A stretch of 64,000 nucleotides of DNA, taken from NCBI RefSeq assembly GCF_000350225.1, contig NW_005179334.1, positions 248,001 through 312,000 of the forward strand, in the 5' to 3' direction. A model generated the notes under the pieces. The model saw only the letters and a list, made by a program, of their open reading frames with translations. It was not told the DNA's origin and ran no database searches. Position numbers and translations under genes: made by a program. Positions within the stretch are counted from its first letter, which is position 1. Each line of letters opens with the position of its first letter. The stretch comes from Chondrus crispus (Eukaryota > Rhodophyta > Florideophyceae > Gigartinales > Gigartinaceae). Below, in pieces: positions 52,501 to 61,500 of this stretch.

Positions 52501-52772
52501 TCAATACATGCGCCGGCGAATTCCGGGGGTCGGCCTGGGGAGAACCTTCTTGATTTACGAAAGGCGTCTCTCATGTAGTGTATATCAATTGGGATCCGTT
52601 GTTCTAGCAACCTGTGTTGCCATTTCCTTTGACCAATGCTCCTTCGTGTCCCACAAATCATTCCACACTTGTGAATTTTAGAACCGGTAGCCAATGTTTG
52701 AGATTGTGAGTAGGTAGGAGGTGGAGCCTTGCTGGCCAGCGAACTGTCCACAAAAGGTGCGCTGGCAGTCAA
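49524..52772 (-). CDS. pol: Pol of Copia-6 (PR-IN-RT-RH)
   Basis: 1082 codons overlapping the end of gag by four bases and lacking an ATG at its start, so expression by frameshifting from gag is likely. Order of parts: protease-like ACIDIGSPRSLIGL; integrase zinc region (HRHMLHPSS, CETCTLY); integrase core (HRILMDIVFLKD, LLTDQGSVF); RT (WSLDVKQAYLQAASE, GSYVDDVFQAG); RNase H (LLVYTDASHNNREQ, SMAGETLAF). Key acidic residues of all four enzymes appear present. Confidence 0.88.
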   Translation of the reverse strand: MTASAPFVDSSLASKAPPPTYSQSQTLATGSKIHKCGMICGTRRSIGQRKWQHRLLEQRIPIDIHYMRDAFRKSRRFSPGRPPEFAGACIDIGSPRSLIGLSQAKAYCRAMRIKLTLSPSQNCFRFGTYPTTSLGKMVILLPTPRSTIPLKVDVVRENIPMLIGLDALFQHGLEPSVLKRSLNCTKQDWSLPLQMKHGHLYCCWNPSSFSVFFTRNQLERLHRHMLHPSSRKLYDLLRKADPENLQPDTLKTLKDVSKACETCTLYAPKQITFRIRDADKIKFNHRILMDIVFLKDRRQKSRPVLHVIDAGTRFSAAAFLKDSSTTTIWNTFIKIWSSVYVGFPESLLTDQGSVFPSREWKYNCESSRIELLNTGTESHNSLGIGEKYHSTLRTIYRKVLCDHRALPEDIALAKSVQAMNETVGRHGLVPTLLVFGVIPKLPDISERDFPVQRERLRAACTARKEYEKVVAKSIVQRGLRTVPPPAADHVYVPGDFAYVYREGLKQYTGPHLVASVEEKCIRLHLGESTGPRPFNIAQLRPAPLQRHPTYDEQLSRSETDHNTVMHTRTLEPGDAREHLFDDAKRKEILGLIEKGTFKIVLEEEAGPHPNIVPSRYVLTIKHADNGSTLYKVRLVLGGHRDREKHSVVHNTFNLKQSSVRIMLALATILGFEVWSLDVKQAYLQAASELQRKVFTRPASIELRPDELVQILKPLYGLTDSGDYWCETNHKFHLGKLRMEQSTGDFALFFRRIRDQLVSLSGSYVDDVFQAGTKEEKKRLQTHFKNEFDIKLNNETSFTYTGLQCDTSDRNERKLSQKKYIERLRFLTKTSTFQEFRSLRARLAWVVHTRPDIACAVSFAAQITERIHDTHCNQALNKIVKHLMQTAEVQLRFPKLDINSVRLLVYTDASHNNREQNRSQLGYLILLADKFDRCAFLHYSSYKSTRVTRSSMAGETLAFVEGFDCAYLIKHDLSRTLGRSIPLLMFTDSEALFQVLTKSRYTTEKRLMVDISAAREAYQTKVISNVALISPDVNYADALTKIKSNSALQGLLRSHLVQHDVRQWVMAPPHKQVLSSDKKIAGV

Positions 52773-54499
52773 AAATCCACTTTGTCATTGCTTATCTCTT
52801 CGGACTCTTCGTCGCTTTCTAGGCCAGTGAGCAAAGTTTCGAATGTGTTTTGGAGAGCATCGTCTAGACCGGAACCGGACTCCGTGGCGCTGTAAAGGCT
52901 TTCGAAAGTGTTGAGAGCGCTGTGTTCTTCGCTTCCGTTGCACGGGCCATGCCCATTTTCGGCTTGTGCAGCATATTCTGCATACGAATCCTCTTGGTCG
53001 GCTAAAGAAAAAAGGACTTGGGCAGCTGCTTTGTCCGTTCCTCCATTTTCTTTGATACGAGCTCTGATATTGTCTGTCATCGTAGACCTTTTGTCCGGGC
53101 ATTCATTTTTCCAGTGGCCAACCTTTTTACAGACTAGACATTTTGTTCTTTGTTTTAGAGCCTGAAGTTCGCTGGGCGTTCTTCTTTTTCGATTAAACTT
53201 GTTAAAGCTATATCTGTTCGTTGTGTTCCTTTTTCTTGGGATATGCTTTCCATAGGTCTCACCATAAAACACTGAGTCAGCGGGATTTCCTTTTGGTGAG
53301 GTGTCCGATTTTTCTCTATTGTCTACGAGTGTCAAGGCTGAGACCAGCATAGCATAAAGCGAATTGTAGTCCATGCCCTTCTCTTTTCCATTCGCGGTTA
53401 TTCGTGCGGTAAGGACGTGCTCAGCCCAAGGTTGTCCGTCGACAATTCCTGCGAGGAACTCACCCATGTGTCCATCTTGATGTTCGTTTTGGTATGATGG
53501 TCCGCATTGTGGGATGTATTCTAAAATACGTGAATGTGCAGCTGCTAGAGCCTCAATATCTGAACATGACTTTTCGCTCTTAATTCCAGAAAAGGAGAGT
53601 CGACGAAGATATGCTAAGGCCTGAGACTGATGTTGTTTGGAGCTGAACCTTTCCGAAATCATATCCAATGCAGCTTCGCTATTTTCCGCAGTGCTTCGTA
53701 CTGTAGAATAAAAATATTCCTGAGCTATACCTGACAAACAGTTGTGCATCAATTGAACGCGATCCGTTTCCGGAATTTCTTGTTCAAACACTAGTTCTTC
53801 GAATTTCCTCTTGACGATGTGCAAAGGTATTCCAGTCCCGGGTGATCCCGAAAATTTTCCATTATTGTGATGGAATCCATTTGCAACAGCCTGTCTATTT
53901 TTCGCCAGGTTTTGCTTCCTCGGGATAGAGTTTTCAAGCGGAACGGTTGCTCGCAGATTTTCCTTTTGTTGAGGTTGATATTCCAGTGGTTGTTCAGCTG
54001 CATCGTTCCTTGCAATACGCGTGTCTTGTTGTATTCCTACCTCATCACGAGCAAGGTCAGTCTCTGCTGGGGAGTATGTCAGTATTTCTGGGTTACTCTG
54101 TTCTGGGACAAAATCAGGTTTGAATGTTCCAAACTTTTTGTAAGCTTGTAGCATTTGCTGGGCTTCATTTAAAACATCAGGAATGTCCGAGTACAGTGCT
54201 TCTATTACTTTGTTCGGAAGCGGTATACCTGCAGCATAACTAACTTCCACTCCACAAACCTCAATTACTTTTCGGATGGCTCGAAAAATCTGCCTTTTTT
54301 CCATCGCCGGGTCGACTAGTAGAACATCTGGAGAAAGGCAATCTTTTAAGAAAGATACAATTTCTTCGGCTGGCAGGTCAATAGCTTCATCAAGTTCCAC
54401 GCAAATGTTTTCGATGAGCGGGTGGGTTCGATCCACTTTGCTGATGTGTTTCTTGATCGATTCCAAGTCGCGTTGGGACAGTTGCCATGAGGGATCCAT
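52769..54499 (-). CDS. gag: Gag of Copia-6
   Basis: 576 residues from MDPSWQLSQRDLESIKK, the first ATG inside the 5' LTR. It has a long helical capsid-like region, a basic stretch (IPRKRNTTNRYSFNKF) and one CCHC zinc knuckle (CLVCKKVGHWKNEC) at about residues 455-470, then an acidic Ser-rich tail. A separate Gag this long is unusual for Copia elements, which mostly have one gag-pol frame. Confidence 0.85.
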   Translation of the reverse strand: MDPSWQLSQRDLESIKKHISKVDRTHPLIENICVELDEAIDLPAEEIVSFLKDCLSPDVLLVDPAMEKRQIFRAIRKVIEVCGVEVSYAAGIPLPNKVIEALYSDIPDVLNEAQQMLQAYKKFGTFKPDFVPEQSNPEILTYSPAETDLARDEVGIQQDTRIARNDAAEQPLEYQPQQKENLRATVPLENSIPRKQNLAKNRQAVANGFHHNNGKFSGSPGTGIPLHIVKRKFEELVFEQEIPETDRVQLMHNCLSGIAQEYFYSTVRSTAENSEAALDMISERFSSKQHQSQALAYLRRLSFSGIKSEKSCSDIEALAAAHSRILEYIPQCGPSYQNEHQDGHMGEFLAGIVDGQPWAEHVLTARITANGKEKGMDYNSLYAMLVSALTLVDNREKSDTSPKGNPADSVFYGETYGKHIPRKRNTTNRYSFNKFNRKRRTPSELQALKQRTKCLVCKKVGHWKNECPDKRSTMTDNIRARIKENGGTDKAAAQVLFSLADQEDSYAEYAAQAENGHGPCNGSEEHSALNTFESLYSATESGSGLDDALQNTFETLLTGLESDEESEEISNDKVDF

Positions 54500-54537
54500 A
54501 ACGATCGATTAAACTAGATTTCGTATAAACTTGCAAG

Positions 54538-54970
54538 TGTTGTGAAATCCAGGGGGGGAAGATACAAAAGTATTCTTCCAGTGTGTGTGACAATATCCAA
54601 AGGATGGTCGTCTCGCGCAGAAGCGCACGGGGTCTCGCGTACGAACGCGGTAGCAAATTCTTGCCAAAGAATATCGTGAATACTCACAGTTGGTGATTTA
54701 TTACGTGCCCTTTCTTCTTCTTTTCCTCGCTCTACAAAGCGGTAGGGTACATATATTTGTCAGTAACGAGAACGCCGCATCTCTAAGAGTTGCGCTCGCT
54801 GTCTGCATTATTTTCTGTCAGCTCTCCGAAATGCTGTCTGCTTCTTCCACATTATCAGCAACGAGCTTCTACACGTGTTATCTGTGTCAACGTATCCCAT
54901 CTCGCACACGTGTGTCCGTTGTGAGTACACACGAGTGTCGACGACTGACAAGCGCATGTGTTTCTCTACA
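54538..54970 (-). repeat. 5' LTR of Copia-6
   Basis: Partner of 49096-49528, about four differences over 433 bp by eye. The NB-ARC reading frame resumes immediately to its right. Confidence 0.9.
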
Positions 54971-55808
54971 TGTGTGATGAAAAAGCAAGATTGGATTCCG
55001 GTGTCGGTTTTGAAAGACTTGTGGGAAACAGATGATGAGGATGCAGCGGAGAAATTGGCAATGCAGATGAGTAACGTTGGTCTAGTAGACTTCGAATACG
55101 GCCGTAGTTGTGCTGGGTTACGTATTCATGATCTGACCCTGGATTTCACAGTGGATGAGGCAGAAGCGAATGAAGGGTGTGCAGCTTGGTTTGGGAAAGT
55201 AGTGGACAAGTATAGCAGAGAGAGGGGTTTAGTTGCTGCAGCAGTGGAAGATGGAAGCTTGGGTGACAACAGATTTAGAGAGGAGTACGTTGAGGAAAAC
55301 ATCTACCGGCTATTGATGGGGGCAGGACGACTGGAAGACCTGAAGAATTTAGTGCTGAGTCAATTGGTTAGAGGGGCAAATGGGTAAGACTTGAGTTGTG
55401 TAAAACGATGAGACGTCGCGTCTTGTCGCTCTGACTTTTTACGTGAGTACTTATAGACATAAAGAGCAGGGTAAAACCCACCAAAAACCCTGCTAACTAC
55501 GAAACATGTGGCACTATCAGTGGGGGCACCAACAACGGTAAAATATATGGCTATAATAGCCAACAAGAAAGGCAACTACAGAGTAAAGTCTCGATATCGT
55601 GAACCGAAATGTGGCGCTTCCGAGCAGCCCATTGAGTTCGCCTCACCGAGGCAGTTCACGGCGGCGGAACTGCTCGTGTACACGTGTACCCGTTTTACGG
55701 GTACAGTATGATTTGGACCACACCGGTGGAGAGGCTCTTAGAGCGTCTTCACCAATGCCGATGATACGGTCACAGGAACACAAACTCACTTTCCTTGACT
55801 CTGTCCAT

Positions 55809-55842
55809 CGACGGGCAACGTCGACGGGCAACGTCGACGGGC
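55809..55842 (+). repeat. Tandem repeat of cgacgggcaacgt
   Basis: About 2.6 copies of a 12-13 bp unit in a row. Local slippage product; no known role. Confidence 0.7.
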
Positions 55843-55910
55843 GCAATTCCATATCTGGACCACTTCACATTGTGATCCAGCCTTCCTTTTCTTTTAATTC
55901 TGCCACATCC

Positions 55911-56262
55911 AGAGTCTATATCAGAAGAGTCAGCTCTCGGTCAAGCCATTGATCTTGGATTAGGGGATTTTGGGGCATTTACTGGCATTGAGCAAGATCA
56001 ATTTAACGGTGATTCAGATAGTGAGGACGATCGCTCTACTGTGCCAGCGAAAGACCGGACAGGACGCAAACCGTCGCTTGCTCGGTATCGCGGAACATTA
56101 GAAGCTCTATCTAACGAACTCAGTTGTATTATGACGGACGCCAATCTAGTTCAATCGGGGCTGCCTTCGAGCATCAAGTCACTTCTGTATGAGGAACAAA
56201 AGCCGCGTAAGGAGGCTTCAGCGTTCGAATCTGAGGCAAAGTCGTATGGATGGCTTCTGTAG
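55911..56262 (+). CDS. Unrecognised open stretch, possible last exon
   Basis: About 117 codons open from a pyrimidine-rich tract ending in CAG near 55912, which resembles a splice acceptor. The only internal ATG is late (56131). The peptide is acidic first (DSDSEDDRS), then Lys/Arg-rich (KPRKEASAFESEAKSYGWLL). I do not recognise it. It might be the last exon of a gene whose earlier exons are not evident, or part of a decayed element. Confidence 0.3.
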
Positions 56263-56670
56263 TCGTTGATGGTTCGTTTCTAGTTCGCATTTCGGCCTCG
56301 ATAAAGTGAACTCTGGGGTTTTCATGTTTTAGTATGTTCATGGTATCGCGTAGTTCATTCTATAGAGTCTAGTTCACGTTAGAAATACGAAAACGTCAAT
56401 TCTGGGCCAAAAAAGCGGGGTGGCGCCTCCCTCATAGTCCATTCGGTTCACTGTACCGAGACAGTTCATCATATCAGGTACGCAGCTTATCGAGACTTTA
56501 CTCTGTAGCTCCGCTACGATTGTCAGATCGCACATTACAGATGACATTACAGTGTCGAACAATATACTGTACAGGGGGGTACCCGATTTAGTGCCTCTAT
56601 ATATAGTGTATGTCCCGGTTTAGTGCTACTCTAACGGCTCTACACCAAAAGGTATGATAAACAAGTACCC

Positions 56671-56892
56671 TTGGTCACAAAATACAAGAACGTCTTCCCG
56701 AAGGACGCCATGGAATCTGTTTTAAAAGATATGTCGGGCCTATCTCTCCAGGCAAAAAATGCAAATGTGAGCAATGTTAATGACCAAAGGGATGCCGCTG
56801 ATATTGCTACGTTAAATGAAAGTAATATTAATGGTTGGGTTATGGTAGAGGATTCAAGTGAAGTCAGAGAGGCCATGGAAACTGTCGTTTGA
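56671..56892 (+). CDS. Short open frame in the pogo-like element
   Basis: About 73 codons without an ATG at the beginning (first internal ATG at 56710, MESVLKDMSGLSLQ). Composition is protein-like, rich in Asn, Val and Ala. I do not recognise a domain. It could be a leftover transposase exon or an exon taken from a host gene. Confidence 0.3.
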   Translation: MVTKYKNVFPKDAMESVLKDMSGLSLQAKNANVSNVNDQRDAADIATLNESNINGWVMVEDSSEVREAMETVV

Positions 56893-57444
56893 CGCACCAT
56901 GTCTGTACTTTGTTGGGAGCAACCACAAGGGGCGACATAATAGATAACTTACGAGGTTTTTCTTGATTCAGGGAGATACATACATTGCTGGACTACAGTA
57001 CCGACAGCAATGAATCATATGTGGATCCCAAGTGTAACGGCAGAGGGAAAATAACGCCATGCCACTCGATCCAGCTGCAGACTGGTAGCATAAGAAGCAA
57101 ACGGATAGCTGGAAGGCATTTCGGGCAACTGGACAGTGCTACGAGGCTCTGGAACGGAAAAGCAAATTGCATGGATATCGGATATATAAGGCTTTTAGGT
57201 AACTCTACAAAAAACACTTAGCGGTAGATCCCCCCCGAGAATTCCTCTGTACTCAGTCACCAAGTAGGCCTGAGTGCGGTAGGAACAAGGAGGTGAACGG
57301 TAAACTCTATCAGTCCAAACATTGGCAGTGAATCAAAGCACAGCAGAACAGTATTCCCCCTTTCGACTGCGTTTAGGTTTTTCGTCAGGTTCGACAATAG
57401 TCTGAACATCAGAAACAGAAGCTCTAGAAGAGGTGGAGAGAATT

Positions 57445-57720
57445 ATGGAGGAAATGGATGGGTCTAGATGTGTTTCATCTGGGCGAACTGAAGCAGAGCA
57501 TACAGATACAGTGATGGAGGAGATTTCTAATGCCAGTCAGGCTCGTTCTCTCTCTTTGATCGAAGCAGCGAATGAGTTCTCAAAATTAGAGGCGGCAGCG
57601 GTAGCTCTCTCGCTACCTGATGCGTCTTCACATTTGCGCAAGGCTAGACGCATCATATTTGAGGCTCTCAAGCCACAGAAGAAGCAGAAACAGACGACCT
57701 TGACGGGTTTCCTTAGTTAA
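57445..57720 (+). CDS. C-terminal transposase remnant with PIP-box-like motif
   Basis: About 91 codons from the ATG at 57445 (MEEMDGSRCVSSG). It has a helical middle (LIEAANEFSKLEAAAVALS), then LRKARRIIFEALKPQ, and ends KKQKQTTLTGFLS. QTTLTGFL fits the Q-x-x-L-x-x-F-L pattern of PCNA-interacting (PIP) boxes. The pogo transposase C-terminus is known to carry such a motif. I read this as the tail of a pogo-like transposase; the catalytic domain has been lost. Confidence 0.5.
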   Translation: MEEMDGSRCVSSGRTEAEHTDTVMEEISNASQARSLSLIEAANEFSKLEAAAVALSLPDASSHLRKARRIIFEALKPQKKQKQTTLTGFLS

Positions 57721-58115
57721 ATACTATATTCAGTCTTCTTGTTAAGTTACCGTTCTTGTGCCAAACCCGATTTAGTGCCTATTTTATCACGCTACACGGG
57801 GTAGCACTAAATAGGGTACCCCCCTGTATATAGACGTAGATACGACGACGAGGGAATAAACGGACTCATGGGTTTCACGTTCTAACAACGATCACAAGAG
57901 TCACAAGGCTGCAATAGGGTTCATGTAATTCCAGTAGCGATTAGTTGTCAAAATAAGGTGTGTGTATGATAAGTAATCTGACGCAACGCAGTGATTTGGT
58001 TCCAAGTTCACGAACATTAAATCATAGTGCGTACTGTTATTAGAGAATGAAACTATCACTATGTTTGAATCACACCATCACGACGTTTACGATTGAATTG
58101 TTTGATTCGTACTGT

Positions 58116-58478
58116 TAAGAGTAAGCTGATTTGGGAGCAGGGGGGGCAATCAGGTTACTGTATCTTTGTGGGATCAGAGTAGGGAGCGGGCGAAGGAAGT
58201 GAACAGTAGCGAAACAATGATTTACGCGGTATCGTGCGTATCTTCCTTGTCGTCTTTTTTTCTGTTGCAGCTGTGTGGACGTGTGCTTTATACTGATGAT
58301 GTGTTGGCAAGTTGTGTTTGAATATGTCGTGCACAAGAGTACGTGATATGTTGTGATGAGCACTGAGGCTGCATTTGATAATCGTTGCATTTGAATAAAA
58401 GTGTTTGAATGAAGGGACGTGAGAGGCATGTCCGTTGGAGTGAGGGGTCGTGAGATATCCGAATTCAAAATTATCATA
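58116..58478 (-). repeat. 3' LTR of Copia-7
   Basis: Plus strand taagagtaagctg...attatcata, pairing with 62966-63328. A purine tract (aaaagggaattag on the minus strand) adjoins it on the internal side. Confidence 0.9.
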
Positions 58479-58501
58479 CTAATTCCCTTTTGAAGTCATA
58501 G

Positions 58502-61500
58502 TTATCCAAGGGACTGATTGGAGCTTCTCGTTTCTGCTGTCGGGAAGTCGAGAGAAATTCTTCCATCGTGGAGAGTGAGTTGTAGCGGCTGCGATAATGG
58601 ACTGTCGGTCTTGGTGAGGGGGTCTGATATATTTTGTCTTCCTGGTATCCACATAAAATTGTTCACGTTATGTGTTTCGAAGTCGAAACGGATAACGTTG
58701 ACGTCGGCGCGTATAGATTTGTCAATTGAGTTCCTTTGTGTGGATAGAGATGTATACAAGTCTTTGGAGTCAACAGCAATTGTCAGCTCAACTTGAGCGC
58801 CAAGTAGGGCTTTTAGGGCGCGACAGAGAACCTTTCCTTCATCAATTGCCTCGGAGGCTGCCAAGATCTCTGCGGCGGCAATGGATTTGACTGGGCGTTT
58901 CGATTTGTGTGACATCCCCGAGAGCGTGTGGAAGATTGAACCACTTTGCAAATCGCCAAGTAATAGGCCTGCGACATATCCAAGTTGTCCATAGTCACAA
59001 GAGCGTGCTGCGTCTGAGAAAACGAGTACAGAGATTCGGTATTCATGTCCGCTGCTCGAGGCAGGAAACTTAATCGACGTTCCAAGCTTCTTGAGCTGCC
59101 TTAGTTCATTTATTTGGCTCACGAGATCACTGACCTTCACAGATGGTAGTTTTTGCTGTAGATAGCTTGCTGTGAATGAGCAGAAGGGTGAAGCGGATAT
59201 TCCCAACCAGCCGATAGAACTGTTGAGAGAGCGGTAGGCTGATATTTCGACAGTATTGAGAGCCTCATCGTGTTGTCGACGCCTAAGGCGAGAGATTGGA
59301 AAACCTTCAAGAGACTCTAGCTTGTCATCCCCGTTGATCTGGCAGGAATAGTCTTGAAGCTGTGTGATATTGAGGCCAAAGAATCTGAGGACACCGGGAC
59401 CGTGCGCGATTGTCCCAAGCTTGAACTTGTTATTGAACTGTGAGACGAAGAGATCGACTTCGTGATCAGGGCCGGTTGCCAATATGTCATCAACAATTTT
59501 GACTACCAGTAGTACCAATTTTCCATCACGTTGCAGATAGAATAGCTGAGGTACGTAAGCCAGCTGGTAAAGGCCTATGGTAAACAGCAGGTTGTCTGAC
59601 TGGACTTGCCATTTCGCATTGGCATTAACAAGACCGTAGGCTGCAGTAAGCAACAGCCAGTAGAATGAGCGATTTTTCGATTCCCTTGGAGGTACAACAT
59701 AAACATTGCGGTTGGCATCTCCTGTTTGTAGAAATGCACTTTCCACATCCATCTTTGTGATGCGCCATTTTCTTAGAGATGCCATAGACAGTAAAAGTCT
59801 AATACCGGTAGGTGGGCATACGCAGCAGTCGGATCTGAGGTCATGTTTGAGACTGTCTTCATTTCCGTGGGGAGCAATTCTGGCTTTTAGTTTCAATGAT
59901 TTGTCATCGTTCATCTTGACCTTGTAAATGACATGACTTGATATGACGTTTGCATCGGGAGGAATTTTAGATACATGCACTGGTTCCACAGTCTTTTTGA
60001 AGCTTGTTTCTTCTGCGTTGTATGCATTCACCAGGGCAAATTGCGGAAAGCCTTGAGCTTGGTGACGCATGAAAGATTTGTTACCAAAATGATTTAGCAT
60101 CTCCTGCAGCACGACGGGTTCAATACTGCTCAACTGTGAGCTTTGGGCAGAGACTGTACTGGATGTCGTATTGCTTGTGGAGAATCTCCATGTTTCATCT
60201 GTCATATCCAATACCTCATCATCACCGTCGTCGTATTCTATATTGTGCCTACCGTCCTCGTCGATCGATCGAACAGTGCCAGAGTAATAGGAATTGTCGA
60301 GAGGCCAGAATACATCGACACAGTCTCCTGCTTTCGGCAGTTCCGGTTCACAGTCGCTTGTCGAATACTCGTGATGGAAGGCTGTCTCGTCACTTTCATA
60401 ATCGCAATCATCAGTATTACGATTTACAGCTGTGCAGTCAATGACGTTTTCCAAATCCATATCGAGTTGATCTATGCTTTGTTGAATTTGAATGGCAAAA
60501 GGGTCGTCTTGAATCGCGAAACGTGTGTCTTCGATTGCAGATGATATCGTCTTCCCATTTGCACCTGGTACTGTAATTGTGCGGGAGGAGGGGTCATATG
60601 ATAGCACAACACGCGGCGATGACCATTTGCCTCGTTTTTCGTGTTGTCGTTTGATATAAATCTCAACCAGATCTCCTACTCCTACTTGAGGTTCAGTTAG
60701 GGAATTTGATCGGAGTATCAGGTTGAGTTTGCGTTTCGCTTTGATCGTGTCATGAGCATCGATTAAGTCTTTTGAGATTACAATAATGGCATTCTTATCA
60801 TCGCATGGCTTTGTAAAGCCTTTTGCTAGTTCAAAGGCCGACAGTACATCAGATCCGTAAAGATCATTTGAAATGCGAATGGCACGATAGGCCATTAGTT
60901 CTGGTGGCATCGGTGGTTCAGAAGACGCCTTCAGTCGGAGGAATATACTTCTGATAATGCTGTGTTTTGACTCTAACGGATTCTTGCTGTGACGTCTCGG
61001 TGGCACGGGTCGGAACTTGATGTGGTTCAGCTTGAGACATTCAGCAAACTCGGTCTTATTGAATGCATTGTCACCATGTACATAGCTGGGATACCAGAAC
61101 TGATTAATCCAGGCCACTTCGAATCCTTCAATAGATGACTCGATTGTGGCATCATTTACCACATACCCAGCAGAGTATCGGGACCAGGCGTCCATTATGT
61201 GAAAAATTCGTAGGCCTTCCAAATGAAAGTGGTCAATGCATACAATATCATTGAAATTGTGGTGAAGAGATGTCAGCGATACCTTTCGAGAGGGTTTTGG
61301 AAATGAAGTGGCTCTGCATCCATGGCAAGTTTCAACTGTACGGGATAGATATTTTTCAACTTCTTTGCTCCACATTTCATTTCGTTCTAGTAGCGTTCGA
61401 ATGTCTGAGAAGGAGGCATGTCCACAAATGTGTTTGTGAACTTTATCGATGATTCTTTTGACTTCATTCAATGGACGAGTATCTGTACTGTGAGCTGATG

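Larger units (their letters stand above)
49096..54970 (-). mobile_element. Two-frame Copia-type element (Copia-6) inserted in the NB-ARC gene
   Basis: 5875 bp with 433-bp LTRs differing at about four sites by eye. It is flanked by a perfect duplication tgtgt (49091-49095 and 54971-54975). Gag and Pol are separate, slightly overlapping frames on the minus strand. Integrase precedes RT, so it is Copia-like, but the sequence is distant from the other Copia elements here and may belong to an aquatic lineage such as CoDi/GalEa-like (inference). It looks whole and fairly young. Confidence 0.9.
47668..55387 (+). pseudogene. NB-ARC (NLR-like) host gene, disrupted by Copia-6
   Basis: The only host-type gene recognised. 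About 200 N-terminal residues are helical (QDLHRKILKGKIDRVSDF). An NB-ARC NTPase module follows: P-loop GQGGVGKT near 48282, Walker-B-like CLFIFDDVW near 48535, a sensor-like STRDRDL near 48656, and GLPLAL at 48827-48844. Copia-6 (49096-54970) is inserted next. Beyond it a winged-helix region follows (LKDLWETDDED, then IHDLTLDF near 55126) up to 55387. No LRR or TPR repeats are visible. Upstream of the ATG at 47796 the frame stays open to 47668, with possible splice acceptors. The frame also changes near 48.39 kb and meets a stop at 48689, so it looks like a pseudogene even without the insertion; undetected introns are the alternative. Confidence 0.75.
55388..56515. other. Region downstream of NB-ARC gene, mostly unrecognised
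   Basis: Contains hairpin-like sequence near 55470-55500 and 55690-55710, a small tandem repeat (55809-55842) and one short open stretch (55911-56262). A GTAAG directly follows the NB-ARC frame end and could be a splice donor. No LRR- or TPR-like repeats are seen. Confidence 0.45.
56572..57826 (+). mobile_element. Non-autonomous pogo/Tc1-mariner-like DNA transposon
   Basis: 1255 bp with terminal inverted repeats CAGGGGGGTACCC (13 of 13), extending as an ATTTAGTGC match just inside. It is flanked by TA on both sides (56570-56571 and 57827-57828). CAG-starting termini and a TA duplication are typical of the pogo/Tigger/Fot1 branch. No DDE catalytic core remains. Two short frames survive, the second ending in a PCNA-binding-like motif. 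The gattagtgc/gcacta-type subterminal repeats are also inverted. Confidence 0.75.
56521..57887 (+). repeat. Short solo LTR (110 bp) interrupted by a DNA transposon
   Basis: Pieces 56521-56571 and 57829-57887. It starts TGTCAGATCGCAC and ends TTCTAACA, with a perfect duplication acgat (56516-56520 and 57888-57892). It shares the start pattern and the gacgacgag core with the 99-bp solo LTR at 16732. The DNA transposon entered exactly at its TATATA box. Confidence 0.7.

Noticed and set aside
58115-58477. 120-residue frame repeated at 62965-63327 as a duplicated gene
   Set aside because: Both copies lie exactly in the Copia-7 LTRs.
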